Positions 32,962-41,539 of a stretch of 57,487 nucleotides of DNA are shown in pieces. Position numbers and translations under genes: made by a program. Each line of letters opens with the position of its first letter. Within the stretch, counting starts at the first letter, position 1. Source of the DNA: Massilia sp. Bi118 (GTDB lineage: Bacteria; Pseudomonadota; Gammaproteobacteria; Burkholderiales; Burkholderiaceae_D); NCBI RefSeq assembly GCF_918697865.1, contig NZ_CAKKMV010000024.1, positions 1 through 57,487 of the forward strand, given 5' to 3'. The notes beneath the pieces are model-generated. The model worked only from the letters and a program-made list of their open reading frames with translations, was not told the DNA's origin and did not search any database.

Positions 32962-33723
32962 TTACTTCCAGCTGACCTTGCCCAGCCCGTCGACAGCCAC
33001 CTTGCGGTTCAGGGGCTTGCCGTATACCGTCACCGAGCCCATGCCGGACAGGTTCAGGCTGGCGTTCTGGTGCGCCGTGACGCTGGCGTTGCCCAGGCCG
33101 GAGAGGTCGACGTTGACGCTGTCGGTGACGAACTCCTTCGCATCCAGGCTGCCCAGTCCGCCAAGGTCGGCCTTCAGCCATTTGGCGCGCCCGCTGATGT
33201 TCACGAAGCCGGCGCCGCGCAGGTTCAGGTCCACGCCCTCGCCGTTCAGGCTCTGCAGGTGCATGCTGCCGATGCCGCCCAGGCTGGCCGACACCAGCTT
33301 GTAATTACAGGATATCCGCATCGATCCGGCCCCATCCAGGCTCAGTTCGAGCTCGTCGCCGGAGAAGCCGGAGACGTCGGTCGAGCCCACGCTTTCCGAG
33401 CTCACTTCGCGCAGGGCCGGCAGGGTCAGCTCGGCATGCAGGGAACCCAGGCGCACGCGGCCGTGGATGTCGGTATCGATGTTCAGCGTATCGCCGCTCT
33501 GCACGGTGACGGTCTTGGCCAGCCAGCGCGGATCGCCGCTCAGGGTCAGCGTGGCGGTGCTGCCCTGCCGGATCCGCAGATCGACCGCGCCGTCGAGCTT
33601 GACGCGCACCACGCGCGCATCGATGGGCCGTGTCTCGGTAGCGACCTCGGGCGCTGCCTGCGCCAGTCCGAAGCCGGCCCAGAAGATGGCGGCCGCCGTG
33701 CCGAGAGTGAAAACCTTGTTCAT
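32962..33723 (-). CDS. Exported head-GIN (DUF2807) domain protein, putative auto-transporter adhesin fold
   Basis: Protein of 253 residues with a Sec signal peptide (about 1-23, AQAA). The mature part is a series of short beta strands ending in Gly/Ser turns: LSLDGAGSM, ASLGGIGSM, LNLRGAGFV, ADLGGLGSL, VDLSGLGNA, LNLSGMGSV. This beta-helix ladder is characteristic of head-GIN domain proteins. The function is unknown. It precedes the Sel1 gene by 50 bases on the same strand, so the two may form a transcript. Confidence 0.85.
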   Translation of the reverse strand: MNKVFTLGTAAAIFWAGFGLAQAAPEVATETRPIDARVVRVKLDGAVDLRIRQGSTATLTLSGDPRWLAKTVTVQSGDTLNIDTDIHGRVRLGSLHAELTLPALREVSSESVGSTDVSGFSGDELELSLDGAGSMRISCNYKLVSASLGGIGSMHLQSLNGEGVDLNLRGAGFVNISGRAKWLKADLGGLGSLDAKEFVTDSVNVDLSGLGNASVTAHQNASLNLSGMGSVTVYGKPLNRKVAVDGLGKVSWK

Positions 33724-34072
33724 CCAAATCTCCGATTCATGTTCTTGTAAAGCAAGCTTAGCATTTACACATGATCAGGGTAATCCCCCCGCTCGTCCAT
33801 GCCCACGGGATTGCGACGAACTGCAGAAATCGCGCCCCCAGCGACGCATAGCCCGGATTGGCATGCAGACGAATAAACGGCGAAACTGCCAATTATGCAT
33901 ATAAGTTACGGTTAAAACTGTACTTATTTGTCATCAAATCGTCATCGTCCGCAGTTTCTGCTAAACAAAACGTTACTTATTTGCATGACATTGCGCTAAT
34001 ATGAACTGCTGCCCGGATACCATCCGGGCAGATGAACGCAGTTTCGAACCAGCCTAAAACCAGAGGTTATCA
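33724..34072 (+). promoter_or_regulatory. 349-bp gene-free region with candidate promoter and leader hairpin of the M16 operon
   Basis: The region is AT-richer than its surroundings and separates divergent genes. A candidate promoter on the plus strand is TTACTT (33973-33978), 18 bases, TAATAT (33997-34002). A related sequence TACTTATTTG occurs twice (near 33921 and 33974). A perfect hairpin GCCCGGAT-ACC-ATCCGGGC lies at 34011-34029 in the expected 5' leader. GAGG near 34062 is the ribosome binding site. The promoter for the GIN gene must be at the left end and was not resolved. Confidence 0.45.
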
Positions 34073-35491
34073 ATGCGCATGCGCCTATTACCCGCCCTGC
34101 TGGCCGGAGTATCGCTCTCGATGTCCGCGTACGCCGCGAACAGCGACCAGTGGACCCTGCCGGTCAACGTCAAGAAGCTCGACAACGGCCTGACGGTCAT
34201 TGTCTCCGAAGACCACACTTCGCCCACCGTCGGCGTTTCGGTCGTCTACCATGTCGGCATGCGCCTCGAGCCGCGCAACCGCACCGGCTTCGCCCACCTG
34301 TTCGAACACCTGATGTTCCAGGGCACCCCGAATGCGCCGAAGGGCGTGTTCGACCGCACCATCACCGGCGGCGGCGGCCAGAACAACGGCTCGACCCGTC
34401 CCGACTTCACCAACTACATCGAGACCGCGCCGGTGTCCTCGCTCGAGCCCATCCTGTGGCTGGAAGCGGACCGCATGAAGACCCTCGACTTCAACCCGGC
34501 CACGCTGAAGAACCAGCAGGACGTGGTGAAGGAAGAGATCCGCGTGAACGTGAAGAACCAGCCTTACGGCGGCTTCAACTGGATCGACATCAGCAAGCTC
34601 GCCTTCAACAAGTGGGAGAACAACCACGACGGCTACGGCAGCTTCGAAGACCTCGAAGGCGCCAGCCTGGACGACGTGCGCGGCTTCCATCGCGACTACT
34701 ACGGCCCGAACAATGCGGTGCTGGCTATCGCCGGCGACGTGACCCCGGCCCAGGGCTTTGCGCTGGCCCAGAAATACTTCGGCGGCATCGCCAGGCGCGC
34801 GACGCCGAAGGCCACCGACTTCGCCGAAGGCCTGAACACCCAGGAAAAACGCATCGAGCAGAGCGACGCCCTGGCCCAGGTGCCGGCCGTGGCGGCCGCC
34901 TGGAAAGTGCCGGCACGCGGTTCGGCCGACCAGGCCCCGATGGCCGTGCTGGCCGAACTGCTGGCAGGCAGCGACGCTTCCCTGTTCTACCAGGGCATGG
35001 TGAAGGGCCGCGAGATCGCGCTGAACATCTCCGGCGGCTTCGGCCTGACCGGCCCGTTCGAATACGATGGCCCGACCCTGTTCACGGTCACCGGCCTGTA
35101 CAAGCCGAACAGCAGCGCCGACGCCATGCTGGCCGCGATGGACGAAGAGATCGCCAAGGTCGCGAAGGACGGCGTCGACGAAGCCACGCTGAAGCGTGTC
35201 AAGACCAGCATGGTCGCCGACTGGAACAACAGCCTGGAAAATATCCTGCGCCGCGCCGACACCCTGGCCAAGCTGCAGACCCTGTGGGGCGACGCCAACG
35301 TCGTCAACAAGGTGCCGGGCTGGATCGAAGGCGTGACCTCCAAGGATATCCAGCGCGTCGCCGCCACCTACCTGGTGAAGAGCAACCGTACCGTGATCGA
35401 CCGGAAGCCGGTGGCGAAACCCGCACCGGCGGCCGCGCCGCAGCCGGCCAACAAGGCCGTCACCACCCCGGCTCCGGCCGACAAGAAATAA
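34073..35491 (+). CDS. M16 family zinc metallopeptidase, catalytic subunit
   Basis: Protein of 472 residues with a signal peptide (about 1-22, SAYAAN). The inverted zinc motif HxxEH is present as HLFEHLMF near residue 80, with the distal Glu in EEIRVNVK. The two M16 halves fit a pitrilysin or processing-peptidase-like fold. The substrate-anchoring Arg/Tyr pair typical of the second half is not evident. Its partner begins 11 bases downstream. The C-terminus is a Pro/Ala-rich tail. Role: degradation of small peptides in the periplasm, as part of a two-chain enzyme. Confidence 0.9.
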   Translation: MRMRLLPALLAGVSLSMSAYAANSDQWTLPVNVKKLDNGLTVIVSEDHTSPTVGVSVVYHVGMRLEPRNRTGFAHLFEHLMFQGTPNAPKGVFDRTITGGGGQNNGSTRPDFTNYIETAPVSSLEPILWLEADRMKTLDFNPATLKNQQDVVKEEIRVNVKNQPYGGFNWIDISKLAFNKWENNHDGYGSFEDLEGASLDDVRGFHRDYYGPNNAVLAIAGDVTPAQGFALAQKYFGGIARRATPKATDFAEGLNTQEKRIEQSDALAQVPAVAAAWKVPARGSADQAPMAVLAELLAGSDASLFYQGMVKGREIALNISGGFGLTGPFEYDGPTLFTVTGLYKPNSSADAMLAAMDEEIAKVAKDGVDEATLKRVKTSMVADWNNSLENILRRADTLAKLQTLWGDANVVNKVPGWIEGVTSKDIQRVAATYLVKSNRTVIDRKPVAKPAPAAAPQPANKAVTTPAPADKK

Positions 35492-35502
35492 GGAGCCGCA
35501 TC

Positions 35503-36921
35503 ATGAAAAAACTGATGCTCATCGCCGCCATCTCGGCGGCCTTCACGACTTCGGCTTTCGCCGCCGAAGCCGCCGCCCCGGCCAAGCCGGCCGGCATGCC
35601 CGCCTACGGCAAGGACAAGCCGCTGCCGTCCCCGCACATCGCCAAGAAGACCCTGGCCAACGGCCTGCAGGTCTGGGTGGTGCCGCGCAACGGCGTGCCG
35701 CGCGTCGACATGGTGCTGGCCGTGCGCAACGCCGGCTACATCGCCGACGACGCCGCCCACCCGGGCTTCGCCAGCATGCTGGCGGGCCTGCTGAACGAAG
35801 GCACCGCGAAGCATGACTCGCGCGCCATCGCCGAACTGGCCCAGGGCCTGGGCGGCTCGGTGGGCGGCGGCGGCGGCGCCGACGGCATCACCGTCAGCGC
35901 CAACGCACTGGCCTCGCAGGCCGGCCCCATGATGCAGCTGCTGGCCGAAGTCGCACGCACTCCGTCCTTCCCGGCCAAGGAAGTGGCGCTGGCCAAGGCG
36001 AATGCGCTGCAGGCCCTGCGCGTGCAGGAGACCCAGCCGCGCTTCCGCGCCGAGCGAGCCCTCAACCGCGCCGTGTTCGGCGAGCACCCCTACGGCCACA
36101 CCACGCCGACCGTCGAAGGCATCAATTCGGTTGACGAAGCGCTGCTGAAGGCCGAACACGCCAAGCGCTTCCGTCCGGACCGGGCCCTGCTGGTGATCGC
36201 CGGCCGCATCAAGGAAGCCGACGCCATGAAACTGGCCCAGCAAGCCTTCGGCGACTGGAAGGCCGAAGGCGCCGCGCCGGCAGCCAGCGCCAAGGCGCCG
36301 GCCGCGGCCAAGCCGGTCCATGTCCTGCTGGAGCGTCCGGGCAGCGTGCAGTCGACCATCCGCCTGGGCGGTTCCGGCATCGCCGCCACCGCCGACGACC
36401 AGGTGCCGCTGCGTCTGGCCAGCACCATCCTGGGCGGCGGCTTCTCGAGCCGCGTCAACATCAAGCTGCGCGAAGAAAAGGGCTACACCTACGGCGCCTC
36501 GGCCGGCGCGCGCATGATGCGCGAAGGCGGCAGCATCGTCGGCGGCGCCGACGTGCGCAACGAAGTCACCGGCGCGGCCCTGACCGAGTACTTCAACGAG
36601 TACAAGCGCATCGGCGGCGAGCTGATCTCGCCGCAGGAAATGGAGATGCACAAGCGCTACGTGGCCGGCGGCTACGTGCTGGCCAACCAGATGCAGCGCG
36701 CAGTGGCGGCGACCCTGGCGTCGAACTGGCTGGTCGGCCTGCCGCCCGAGTACCTGTCGCAGTATGTGCCGCTGATCCAGAAGGTCACGCCGGAACAGGT
36801 GCGCGACGTGTCGAAGAAGTATTTCGCGCCCGAGAACCAGTCCATCGTGGTGGTTGGCGACAGCAAGGCGGTCGGCGAGCAGCTGAAGGCCTTCGGCGAC
36901 TTCACCGTCACCGACAAGTAA
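35503..36921 (+). CDS. M16 family peptidase-like protein, non-catalytic partner
   Basis: Protein of 472 residues with a signal peptide (about 1-20, AFAAEA). The M16 fold is recognisable, but at the zinc site position the sequence reads AHPGFASMLAGLLNEG, with no HxxEH. The C-terminal Arg/Tyr substrate element is present as REEKGYTYGA. This division of labour matches bipartite M16 enzymes, where one chain has the zinc and the other binds substrate. AGGAG lies 8 bases before the ATG. Same length as its neighbour, so it probably arose by duplication. Confidence 0.9.
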   Translation: MKKLMLIAAISAAFTTSAFAAEAAAPAKPAGMPAYGKDKPLPSPHIAKKTLANGLQVWVVPRNGVPRVDMVLAVRNAGYIADDAAHPGFASMLAGLLNEGTAKHDSRAIAELAQGLGGSVGGGGGADGITVSANALASQAGPMMQLLAEVARTPSFPAKEVALAKANALQALRVQETQPRFRAERALNRAVFGEHPYGHTTPTVEGINSVDEALLKAEHAKRFRPDRALLVIAGRIKEADAMKLAQQAFGDWKAEGAAPAASAKAPAAAKPVHVLLERPGSVQSTIRLGGSGIAATADDQVPLRLASTILGGGFSSRVNIKLREEKGYTYGASAGARMMREGGSIVGGADVRNEVTGAALTEYFNEYKRIGGELISPQEMEMHKRYVAGGYVLANQMQRAVAATLASNWLVGLPPEYLSQYVPLIQKVTPEQVRDVSKKYFAPENQSIVVVGDSKAVGEQLKAFGDFTVTDK

Positions 36922-36943
36922 TCACGCTGTACCGGCGTGCAAG

Positions 36944-36978
36944 AACCTCCCGGGTGCGAATCCGGGAGGTTTTTTTTT
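36944..36978 (+). terminator. Rho-independent terminator of the M16 operon
   Basis: A 10-base stem AACCTCCCGG / CCGGGAGGTT with a 7-base loop, followed by a run of eight or nine T. It lies 22 bases after the stop codon of the second peptidase gene. Confidence 0.92.
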
Positions 36979-36993
36979 ACATCTGGCAAAAGA

Positions 36994-37182
36994 TTATTTT
37001 TTGGCGGACTGCTTGTTGCCGCTGTGCGCAGACTGCTTGGTCTCGCCATGCTCGGCGCGCTGCTTGTTGACGACGCGCGCCGCGACCTCTTCCTCGCGGC
37101 CGGGATAGCGGTGTTCCTTCTTGAACTCGGTCTCGAGCTTCTTGAATTCGCGCTCGCGCTTCGGGCTGGCTCCCTTGGGCAT
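36994..37182 (-). CDS. Small highly charged protein (plasmid-stabilisation-protein-like)
   Basis: Protein of 62 residues, rich in Lys, Arg and Glu. The layout (KxREREFKKLETEFKKEHRYPGREEEVAARVVNKQRAEHGET) resembles small proteins often annotated as plasmid stabilisation proteins in proteobacterial chromosomes. No toxin or antitoxin partner is next to it. The function is unknown. GGAGG-like sequence precedes the ATG. It converges on the M16 terminator. Confidence 0.68.
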   Translation of the reverse strand: MPKGASPKREREFKKLETEFKKEHRYPGREEEVAARVVNKQRAEHGETKQSAHSGNKQSAKK

Positions 37183-37257
37183 GTTGGCCTCCGTCTGGTG
37201 GTTGACGGTGCCAGATTAGTCCCGTTGCGGACGCCGGTTCGGTGCGTTGACGCACGC

Positions 37258-37284
37258 ATGGTGGGCACGGGGTGCCCACCCTAC
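37258..37284. repeat. REP-like palindrome, family B, copy 1
   Basis: GGTGGGCACGGGGTGCCCACC forms a perfect GC hairpin, followed by CTAC. A 24-base match is repeated at 52421-52444. It lies just after the stop of the hybrid kinase gene and may act as its terminator. Confidence 0.75.
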
Positions 37285-37285
37285 C

Positions 37286-39178
37286 TTACCCTTGCAACGC
37301 CTTCTCCAGGTCATCCAGCTCCGCCGGCTTCACCAGATGCGCATCGAACCCCGCCTCCTGCGCCTTGCGCCGGTCTTCCGGCGAACCGTAGCCGGTATGC
37401 GCCACCAGGCGGATAGCCTGCAGCGCCGGATGGCGCTTGATCATGCGCGCGACCTCGTAGCCGTCGACGTTCGGCAGGCCGATGTCGAGGACGATCACAT
37501 CGGGCTGCTGCGCCAGCGCCAGCTCGACGATATCGGCGGCGTCGGCGGTGGTGTGGGCGTCGTAGCCCATCTCGGCCAGCAGAAAGGCCATCATCTCCAT
37601 GGCGTCGACGTTGTCGTCCACCAGCAGCACGCGGCGGCCTTTCTGCCCCGGCTGGCCGGCATCGGCGTTGCCGGCGGGCGCCGGATGCTGGGGCGCCGAG
37701 GTGCGCAGCACCGGCAGCTCGACCGTGAAGGTGCTGCCCATGCCGATCCCGGGGCTATTCGCCACCAGGCGTCCGCCGTGCATTTCGAGCAGGCGCGAGA
37801 CCAGCGACAGGCCGATGCCCAGGCCTTCCGGCGCACGGTCCGGCGGCACGGCGGCCTGCGCGAACATGCCGAAGATGCGCGGCAGGTTGTCCTCGGCGAT
37901 GCCGATGCCGTTGTCCTGGACCGCAATGCGCACGGTGTCGCCATCCAGCTTCACTTCGACCCGGATATGGCCGCCCTTCGGCGTGAACTTGGCGGCGTTG
38001 TGCAGCAGGTTGCCCATCGACTGGGCCAGGCGTACCGGGTCGCCCGAGACCCAGATCTGGCGCTCCGGCTGGATGACTTCGAGGCGGTGCTCGCGCGCCG
38101 CGATCAGCGGGCCGGCGGTCTCGATCGCCTGCGCGATCACGCCGTTCATGTCGACTTCTTCCTTGCGCAGCGCGATCTTGCCTTCCGAGATGCGCGCCAC
38201 GTCCAGCAGGTCGTCCACCAGGTGCGCCAGATGGTCGACCTGGCGCGTGATGACCTCGCGGGCCCTTGCCTGGCGCTCGGCCGCGCCGGCGCCGCTCGCG
38301 CCCAGCAGTGCGGCCGCATTGCGGATCGGCGACAGCGGATTGCGCAGCTCGTGCGCCAGCGTCGCCAGGAACTCGTTCTTGTTGCTGTCGGCCGCGCGCA
38401 GCAGGCTTTCCATTTCCTTGCGGCGGGTGATGTCGCTGGTCACGCGCGCCACCCGGTAGACCTCGTCGCGCGCATCGCGCACCGGGAACAGGCGGTCGCG
38501 CACCCAGCGCGTCGAACCGTCGCCCAGGACGATGCGGAATTCGGCTTCGTAATGCGGGTGGTCCTGCAGGCCGCTCCACATGCCCTCGACGTAGGCGCGG
38601 TCTTCGGGATGCACGGCGTCCAGCCAGCTGCCCGGCTCGCGTTCCAGCGACTCGGCGCTGCGGCCCCAGTTCCTGGCATAGGCCGGGCTGACGTATTCGA
38701 GCGCGCGCGCCGGCACCGAGAACATCCAGAACACGTCTTCGATGTTGTCGGTCAGCTGGCGGAAGCGCTCCTCGCTGTCGCGCAGCGCGTTCTGGGTCTG
38801 GCGCATGCGCAGCAGCGCGTTGACGTTGGCGATCAGTTCGTCGGCCTCGATCGGCGCCGCCAGGTAGTTGTCGGCGCCGCCTTCCAGGCCGCGGATCTTG
38901 TCGGCACGGCCGGTCAGCGCGGCCGAGGTCTGCAGCACCAGCACCAGGGCGCTGTCGGGGTCGGCCTTGATGCGGCGGCAAACTTCGATGCCGTTGATGT
39001 CCGGGAGCTTGACGTCCAGCAGCACCAGCGCGATGGCATGGCGCTTGACGGCCGCCAGCGCATCGGTGCCGTTGGTGGCTTCCACGACCTCGAACCCCGC
39101 GCTCTGCAGGATCCGGGTCTTGGCGTAGCGGGCGCCATCGTTGTCGTCGACGTTGAGGATCAGGGTTGGGGTCGTCAT
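37286..39178 (-). CDS. Hybrid histidine kinase REC-PAS-HisKA-HATPase-REC (stressosome output kinase)
   Basis: Protein of 630 residues. Domains in order: receiver (about 5-120, acceptor Asp55 in LLDVKLPD), PAS with PAC (about 135-250), HisKA (His276 in LAHELRNPL), HATPase (N-box LLHNAAKF, G1 DNGIGIA, G2 GLGIGLSLV), and a C-terminal receiver (about 510-628, Asp565 in VLDIGLP). It is cytoplasmic, with no membrane segment. It is the last gene of the rsb operon, so it may be the final relay of the stressosome. No DNA-binding domain is present, so the phosphoryl acceptor regulator lies elsewhere. The start is uncertain: ATGs at 39193 and 39190 overlap the upstream gene; GGA precedes 39178. Confidence 0.88.
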   Translation of the reverse strand: MTTPTLILNVDDNDGARYAKTRILQSAGFEVVEATNGTDALAAVKRHAIALVLLDVKLPDINGIEVCRRIKADPDSALVLVLQTSAALTGRADKIRGLEGGADNYLAAPIEADELIANVNALLRMRQTQNALRDSEERFRQLTDNIEDVFWMFSVPARALEYVSPAYARNWGRSAESLEREPGSWLDAVHPEDRAYVEGMWSGLQDHPHYEAEFRIVLGDGSTRWVRDRLFPVRDARDEVYRVARVTSDITRRKEMESLLRAADSNKNEFLATLAHELRNPLSPIRNAAALLGASGAGAAERQARAREVITRQVDHLAHLVDDLLDVARISEGKIALRKEEVDMNGVIAQAIETAGPLIAAREHRLEVIQPERQIWVSGDPVRLAQSMGNLLHNAAKFTPKGGHIRVEVKLDGDTVRIAVQDNGIGIAEDNLPRIFGMFAQAAVPPDRAPEGLGIGLSLVSRLLEMHGGRLVANSPGIGMGSTFTVELPVLRTSAPQHPAPAGNADAGQPGQKGRRVLLVDDNVDAMEMMAFLLAEMGYDAHTTADAADIVELALAQQPDVIVLDIGLPNVDGYEVARMIKRHPALQAIRLVAHTGYGSPEDRRKAQEAGFDAHLVKPAELDDLEKALQG

Positions 39179-39182
39179 GGGT

Positions 39183-40508
39183 CTATCCATCAATATGCGG
39201 GAAGCTGCGCGGCAGGATCAGGCTGAAGGTGGAGCCGGCGCCGACCTGGCTCTCCACTTCGACCCGCCCGCCGAGCAGTTCGGCCAGCTTGCGGCACAGC
39301 GGCAGGCCGAGTCCCGTGCCCTTGCTGCGGCGCTGCAGCGGGTGCTCGATCTGGCTGAATTCTTCGAAAATCAGTTGCAGGTTGTCCGGGCTGATGCCGA
39401 TTCCGGTGTCGGTCACCGCAAAGGTGATGGTATCGCGCTCGCGGTCCCAGTGGGCGCGCACGCGGACCGCGCCCTGCTCTGTGAACTTCAGCGCGTTCGA
39501 GATGAAGTTGCGCAGCACCTGGGAGATCTTGCCCTCGTCCGACTCGAAGGCGTCCTCGACCTCCGGGGTCTCGAACACCAGCTCGACGCGCGACTCGTCC
39601 ACCAGCGGGCGCAGCATGCCCTTGAGCGCGCGGAACAGGTTCTCGGGCACCACCGGCGCCAGCTGCAGCTCGACCTTGCCGGCCTCGATCTTGGCCAGGT
39701 CGAGCAGGTCGTTGACCAGTTCCGACAGGTCGTTGGCGGCCTTCTCGATGAACTTCACCTGGCGCTCCTGCTCCGGGGTCAGGTCACCGTCCAGGCGCGC
39801 CAGCAGCAGCCCCGCCAGCGCGCGGATCGAGGACAGCGGCGTGCGCAGCTCGTGGCTGGTGTTCGACAGGAAGCGCGACTTCATCTCGTCCGCCTTGCGC
39901 AGGCGCTCGGCCTTGTCTTCGATCTCGGCGTACAGCGCGACGATGCCGCGGTTGGTGTCTTCCAGTTCGCGCGTCAGCTCCAGCAGGTCTTCCTGGCGTT
40001 CGCGCAGCTCGGCCAGGGTGGCCACCAGCTCCTGGTTCTGCTGGTGCACCTCGAGGTAGCTGTTGGCGACCGGGCTGTCCTTGGCCAGCTGGGCGCCCAG
40101 CTCCGCCAGGCGCGCCCCGTCGACCCAGGCCTGGAGCGGCACCAGCTTGCACATCGTGACCGTCGGCGCGCCATGGGCGTCGGCGCCGATGATGCACTCG
40201 TCCATCAGGCGGTGCGCCGTCACCACCGCGTCGTCCGGCAGGGTCTTGCCCGACGAGGCGCCGCCGGCGTTGATCGTCATTTCCAGGCACTGGCGCTTGG
40301 CGTCGTGGTCGCGCAACTGAAAGACCGCGCGCCCGCCGAAGCCCAACTGGCAGGCGCCGCGCGCGACTTCCGACACCGCGGTCGCGATGCGCACTTGGTC
40401 CTGCTGCGAAAAGCCGAGCAGCTTTGACACCTGGCGCGCGCGCTGGCGCACCAGCACCACGTCCTGCTCGCCCGACAGGCCGACATTGAGAATCCGTTGT
40501 GTATTCAT
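39183..40508 (-). CDS. Histidine kinase with N-terminal RsbT-like domain
   Basis: Protein of 441 residues. The first 130 residues resemble an RsbT/RsbW-type ATPase (QVRIATAVSEVARGACQLG matches the N-box helix) but lack the DxGxG and GxGxG loops, so ATP binding there is doubtful. A coiled coil (about 150-210) leads to HisKA with His219 in NTSHELRTPL, then an intact HATPase domain (NFISNALKF, DTGIGIS, KGTGLGLPL). No membrane segment. It overlaps the RsbX-like gene and, depending on start, the hybrid kinase gene. The degenerate N-terminal domain probably docks on the stressosome or its partners; this is inferred from homology and context. Confidence 0.88.
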   Translation of the reverse strand: MNTQRILNVGLSGEQDVVLVRQRARQVSKLLGFSQQDQVRIATAVSEVARGACQLGFGGRAVFQLRDHDAKRQCLEMTINAGGASSGKTLPDDAVVTAHRLMDECIIGADAHGAPTVTMCKLVPLQAWVDGARLAELGAQLAKDSPVANSYLEVHQQNQELVATLAELRERQEDLLELTRELEDTNRGIVALYAEIEDKAERLRKADEMKSRFLSNTSHELRTPLSSIRALAGLLLARLDGDLTPEQERQVKFIEKAANDLSELVNDLLDLAKIEAGKVELQLAPVVPENLFRALKGMLRPLVDESRVELVFETPEVEDAFESDEGKISQVLRNFISNALKFTEQGAVRVRAHWDRERDTITFAVTDTGIGISPDNLQLIFEEFSQIEHPLQRRSKGTGLGLPLCRKLAELLGGRVEVESQVGAGSTFSLILPRSFPHIDG

Positions 40509-41539
40509 GCGTGCTCCTCGCGGCGCCGGCCGACCAGCACCAGCGCATCGTCGCGGCCGCGGACGAAGTCGCGCATCAGGATGCCGGCCACCAGCACCGG
40601 TGCGCGCCCGTGCAGGCCGGGATACGCGTTCAGGTCCCACTGGGTCTGCACGCCGTCCGAATGCATGATGACCAGCGCGCCCGGCGGGCACTCGGCCGAG
40701 AATTCCTGCACCTTGCGCATGTTGGCGCCGACGATGCCGTTGTGCGATACCAGCGCGCGGCGCGCGGCGCCGTCGTGGACCACGCAGCTGACGTTGCCGA
40801 TGCCGGCGAAACGCACCTCGTTGCCCGAGTAGTCGATGCGCGCCACCGACAGCGCCGCGCCGCGCGTGATGCGCAGCGCCTCGTGCGCGGTGTGCAGCAC
40901 CTCGGACGGGCTTGAAGCCGGCCGGCGCTCGAGCGCGTGGACGGCCGCGCGCGCGGCCTTGGCCGCTTCCGGGCCGTGGCCCAGGCCGTCGACGCCGAGC
41001 AGTGTGGCGCCGTCGAGGTCGCAACTGGCGGCCCAGCCGTCGCCGCTGGCTTCTTCGCCGGCCAGCGGCACGTACAGCGCCCCGACCTCGATCCCGCAGG
41101 GGACCGGCGGCGGGCTGCCGCGCCACAGGCGCATGAAGAAAGCGGCGCCCTTGCCGGGCATGGACCAGACGTCGAATTCGTCGGACTGGCGCTGCAGCGC
41201 GCCGAGGCCGTTGCCGGCGGTGCCGGCGGTCGAGACGCCGTCGCGCAGGCTGGCCTCGAAGTCCAGGATGCCGGGCCCCTTGTCGATTGCCAGCACGTCG
41301 ATGCCCGCCATCGCCGCGCCGGATTGCGCGCGCATGACGTAGAGCGTGCCGTCGGCCGCGTGCTTGAGGATGTTGGTGCCGGCCTCGGTGATCACGATCG
41401 CCAGGCGGCCCGCCTGGACGTCGTCGAAGCCCAGTTCGTCGGCCAGCTTCTGGCCGGCGCGCCGGGCGGCGGCGATGTCACTGGCGTGATTGATCGGGAA
41501 GACGAGTTGCGGGTGCAGAGAACTGATCAGCGTTTCCAT
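40505..41539 (-). CDS. RsbX-like PP2C phosphatase fused to an N-terminal RsbT/RsbW-like ATPase
   Basis: Protein of 344 residues. Residues about 12-140 form a GHKL ATPase of the anti-sigma/RsbT type: N-box TEAGTNILKH (51-60), G1 DKGPGI (86-91), G2 GTAGNGLGAL (106-115). Residues about 145-340 are a SpoIIE/RsbX-type PP2C phosphatase with metal sites SGDGW (165-169), DGLGHG (184-189) and HSDGV. In Bacillus RsbX alone dephosphorylates RsbR and RsbS to reset the stressosome; here it is fused to a kinase-like domain. It overlaps rsbT by 13 bases and the next kinase gene by 4. Confidence 0.87.
   Translation of the reverse strand: METLISSLHPQLVFPINHASDIAAARRAGQKLADELGFDDVQAGRLAIVITEAGTNILKHAADGTLYVMRAQSGAAMAGIDVLAIDKGPGILDFEASLRDGVSTAGTAGNGLGALQRQSDEFDVWSMPGKGAAFFMRLWRGSPPPVPCGIEVGALYVPLAGEEASGDGWAASCDLDGATLLGVDGLGHGPEAAKAARAAVHALERRPASSPSEVLHTAHEALRITRGAALSVARIDYSGNEVRFAGIGNVSCVVHDGAARRALVSHNGIVGANMRKVQEFSAECPPGALVIMHSDGVQTQWDLNAYPGLHGRAPVLVAGILMRDFVRGRDDALVLVGRRREEHA

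Noticed and set aside
36994..37182. Toxin-antitoxin system at the small plasmid-stabilisation-like gene
   Set aside because: There is no partner gene beside it. The name is inherited from annotation practice rather than from a visible toxin or antitoxin domain.
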